Below are positions 62,985 to 64,000 of a stretch of 64,000 nucleotides of DNA, in pieces (the first letter of the stretch is position 1; each line of letters opens with the position of its first letter). The DNA comes from Leptotrichia sp. oral taxon 223 (GTDB taxonomy: Bacteria > Fusobacteriota > Fusobacteriia > Fusobacteriales > Leptotrichiaceae). The stretch spans positions 124,001 through 188,000 of the forward strand of contig NZ_JABXYU010000001.1 of NCBI RefSeq assembly GCF_013394795.1, in the 5' to 3' direction. The position numbers and the translations under genes were made by a program. Under the pieces are notes generated by a model. That model made no database searches and was not told the DNA's origin. It saw only the letters and a program-made list of their open reading frames with translations.

Positions 62985-64000
62985 CTACACGCTTATAAAT
63001 TTTCTAATATACCTTTTTGAATTTTGTATTAAATCATTTATAACAATTCCAGCATAACTGCATACATCAACAGCGTCATCGTGTACAGCATTCGGAAATT
63101 TTAACAACTGCTCTTCCAGCTCCAATAAATTCTCTAAATTCTTATTGAAAAATACTTTTCCATTTTCAAACATGACTGAAATATTTAATGCTCTAGTCAT
63201 CTTGTCTGTATCTGCCTTTAATTCTTTTAATGGCATACCTTCACGTTTTGCCTGCTGCATTATTCCAATACCGCTACTCTTACTCTCTATCGCTTGGAAT
63301 CGTAAATTATATTTATGCCTATACTGCTTAATTACATTCCATTGATCTGGTACTTCTAATCTTTCAAGCATTAAATCAACTAAATATAAATTCCATTCCC
63401 TATCACAAACAAAGGTTGCTATTGCCGTAAAATCATTGTTTTTATGTGTACTCATTGCTGTATCTATCGTTTGAAAATAAAAACAGTCTTTGATATTAAC
63501 ATTTTTATTATCAGCTATAATAAAATCATTTTTTATATCAAAATATTTAAAGTATTGACGCTTAAATAATCCACCATCCTCAACTTGCGGCTTTTGCTGA
63601 TACAATGCTGAAAATTCACGACTTCCTATTGCCTTTTTTATATTTTCCAGTTCATCAATTCCATATCGTTCTTCCCACAATGGCTCGCCTACTTTTCTTC
63701 CAAGAATATCATTTTCTTCTGCAATAGCTGGCAAAACGATACTTTCAAAAGTTTCTCCAGTCCCATTTTCCATTTCCTTGACTATTCTACCAACTAAATC
63801 ATCTTCATGCCATCTAGTCTGAATTATTATTATTCCACCTCCAGGTGCTAACCTTGTACGAATAGTTGATTGATACCAAGCCCAAACCTTATCACGCTGT
63901 AATCTGCTGTTTGCGTCTTCCCTATTTTTAAACGGATCATCTATAATTGCAATATGTGCCCCTTTACCTGTTGCACTTCCACCTACTCCTGTACTGACAA
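62985..64000 (-). CDS. Large terminase subunit (partial, runs off right edge)
   Basis: The frame is open from 62985 to the window edge; the ATG at 63773 is internal. Residues read from the edge show 'GVGGSATGKGAHIAIIDDPF', the Walker B region of the ATPase with acidic IIDDP, then 'SRLQRDKVWAWYQSTIRTRL' and 'GGGIIIIQTRWHEDDLVG' (motif III). The nuclease part has 'QTIDTAMSTHKNNDFTAIATF' (in part) and 'HDDAVDVCSYA' with metal-binding aspartates. It packages DNA into the head. Gene order before portal is normal. Confidence 0.92.
   Translation of the reverse strand, partial: VSTGVGGSATGKGAHIAIIDDPFKNREDANSRLQRDKVWAWYQSTIRTRLAPGGGIIIIQTRWHEDDLVGRIVKEMENGTGETFESIVLPAIAEENDILGRKVGEPLWEERYGIDELENIKKAIGSREFSALYQQKPQVEDGGLFKRQYFKYFDIKNDFIIADNKNVNIKDCFYFQTIDTAMSTHKNNDFTAIATFVCDREWNLYLVDLMLERLEVPDQWNVIKQYRHKYNLRFQAIESKSSGIGIMQQAKREGMPLKELKADTDKMTRALNISVMFENGKVFFNKNLENLLELEEQLLKFPNAVHDDAVDVCSYAGIVINDLIQNSKRYIRKFISV

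Noticed and set aside
46047-64000. CRISPR array or cas genes
   Set aside because: No regularly spaced repeats and no cas-like proteins were seen here or anywhere else in the window.

Overview
The window is AT-rich chromosomal DNA of a Gram-negative, fermentative bacterium, most likely a Leptotrichia species or a close relative in the Fusobacteriota. This placement is inferred from gene content, not from a database search. The pointers are a 2.1-kb-residue type V autotransporter with the extended signal peptide seen in fusobacteria, ribosomal protein L27 with a cleavable N-terminal extension beside its protease Prp, many PTS genes, a malolactic enzyme and very A/T-biased codons.

Left part (1-21.4 kb): a plus-strand operon for amino-sugar and peptidoglycan-fragment use (murQ, a GH4 phospho-glycosidase, a three-gene lactose/cellobiose-type PTS, the 6-phospho-muramidase mupG and a MurP-like EIIBC), followed by a WYL-domain regulator. 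Next come a small secreted protein, a 0.9-kb repeat-rich non-coding stretch, two GyrI-like ligand-binding proteins, yaaA, and a zinc-uptake operon (Fur-family regulator, znuA, znuC, znuB) with a consensus promoter and a 7-1-7 operator. A DUF3829 lipoprotein, an AEC transporter, a hypothetical gene, mnmA and a malolactic enzyme followed by a wrecked rpiB complete this part.

Middle part (21.4-38.9 kb): the giant autotransporter, rplU-prp-rpmA, tRNA-Ser(GGA), an SDR oxidoreductase and a RelE-type toxin-antitoxin pair. Three unrecognised genes follow, which together with a VgrG-like spike gene look like pieces of a contractile-injection-type locus. They are separated from the spike by udk, a pyridine-nucleotide disulfide oxidoreductase and a potassium channel. 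A 5'-truncated DUF4291 gene marks the probable prophage edge.

Right part (about 38.9-64 kb, all late genes on the minus strand, running off the right edge): a contractile-tailed prophage. The head module is Mu-like (terminase, a portal/Mu-F fusion, gpG-like, protease/scaffold, decoration protein, capsid). The tail module follows the order of Bacillus PBSX (sheath, tube, chaperone with -1 frameshift, tape measure, XkdP-, Q-, R-, S-, T- and U-like proteins). Then come fibre genes, a tyrosine recombinase, a DUF2829/Tad2-like protein, two different endolysins, a holin and a Panacea (DUF4065) gene pair.

The most notable system is an invertible tail-fibre cassette. Two convergent alternative fibre tips lie between exact 16-bp inverted repeats (44526-44541 and 45169-45184), directly beside the recombinase gene. 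Both repeat copies read in the same frame, so inversion would swap the fibre tip exactly. Other unusual points are a portal/minor-head/zincin triple fusion, a baseplate hub gene split inside a lysine-rich expansion, and a family of terminal-inverted-repeat elements, one of which sits inside the PTS operon.
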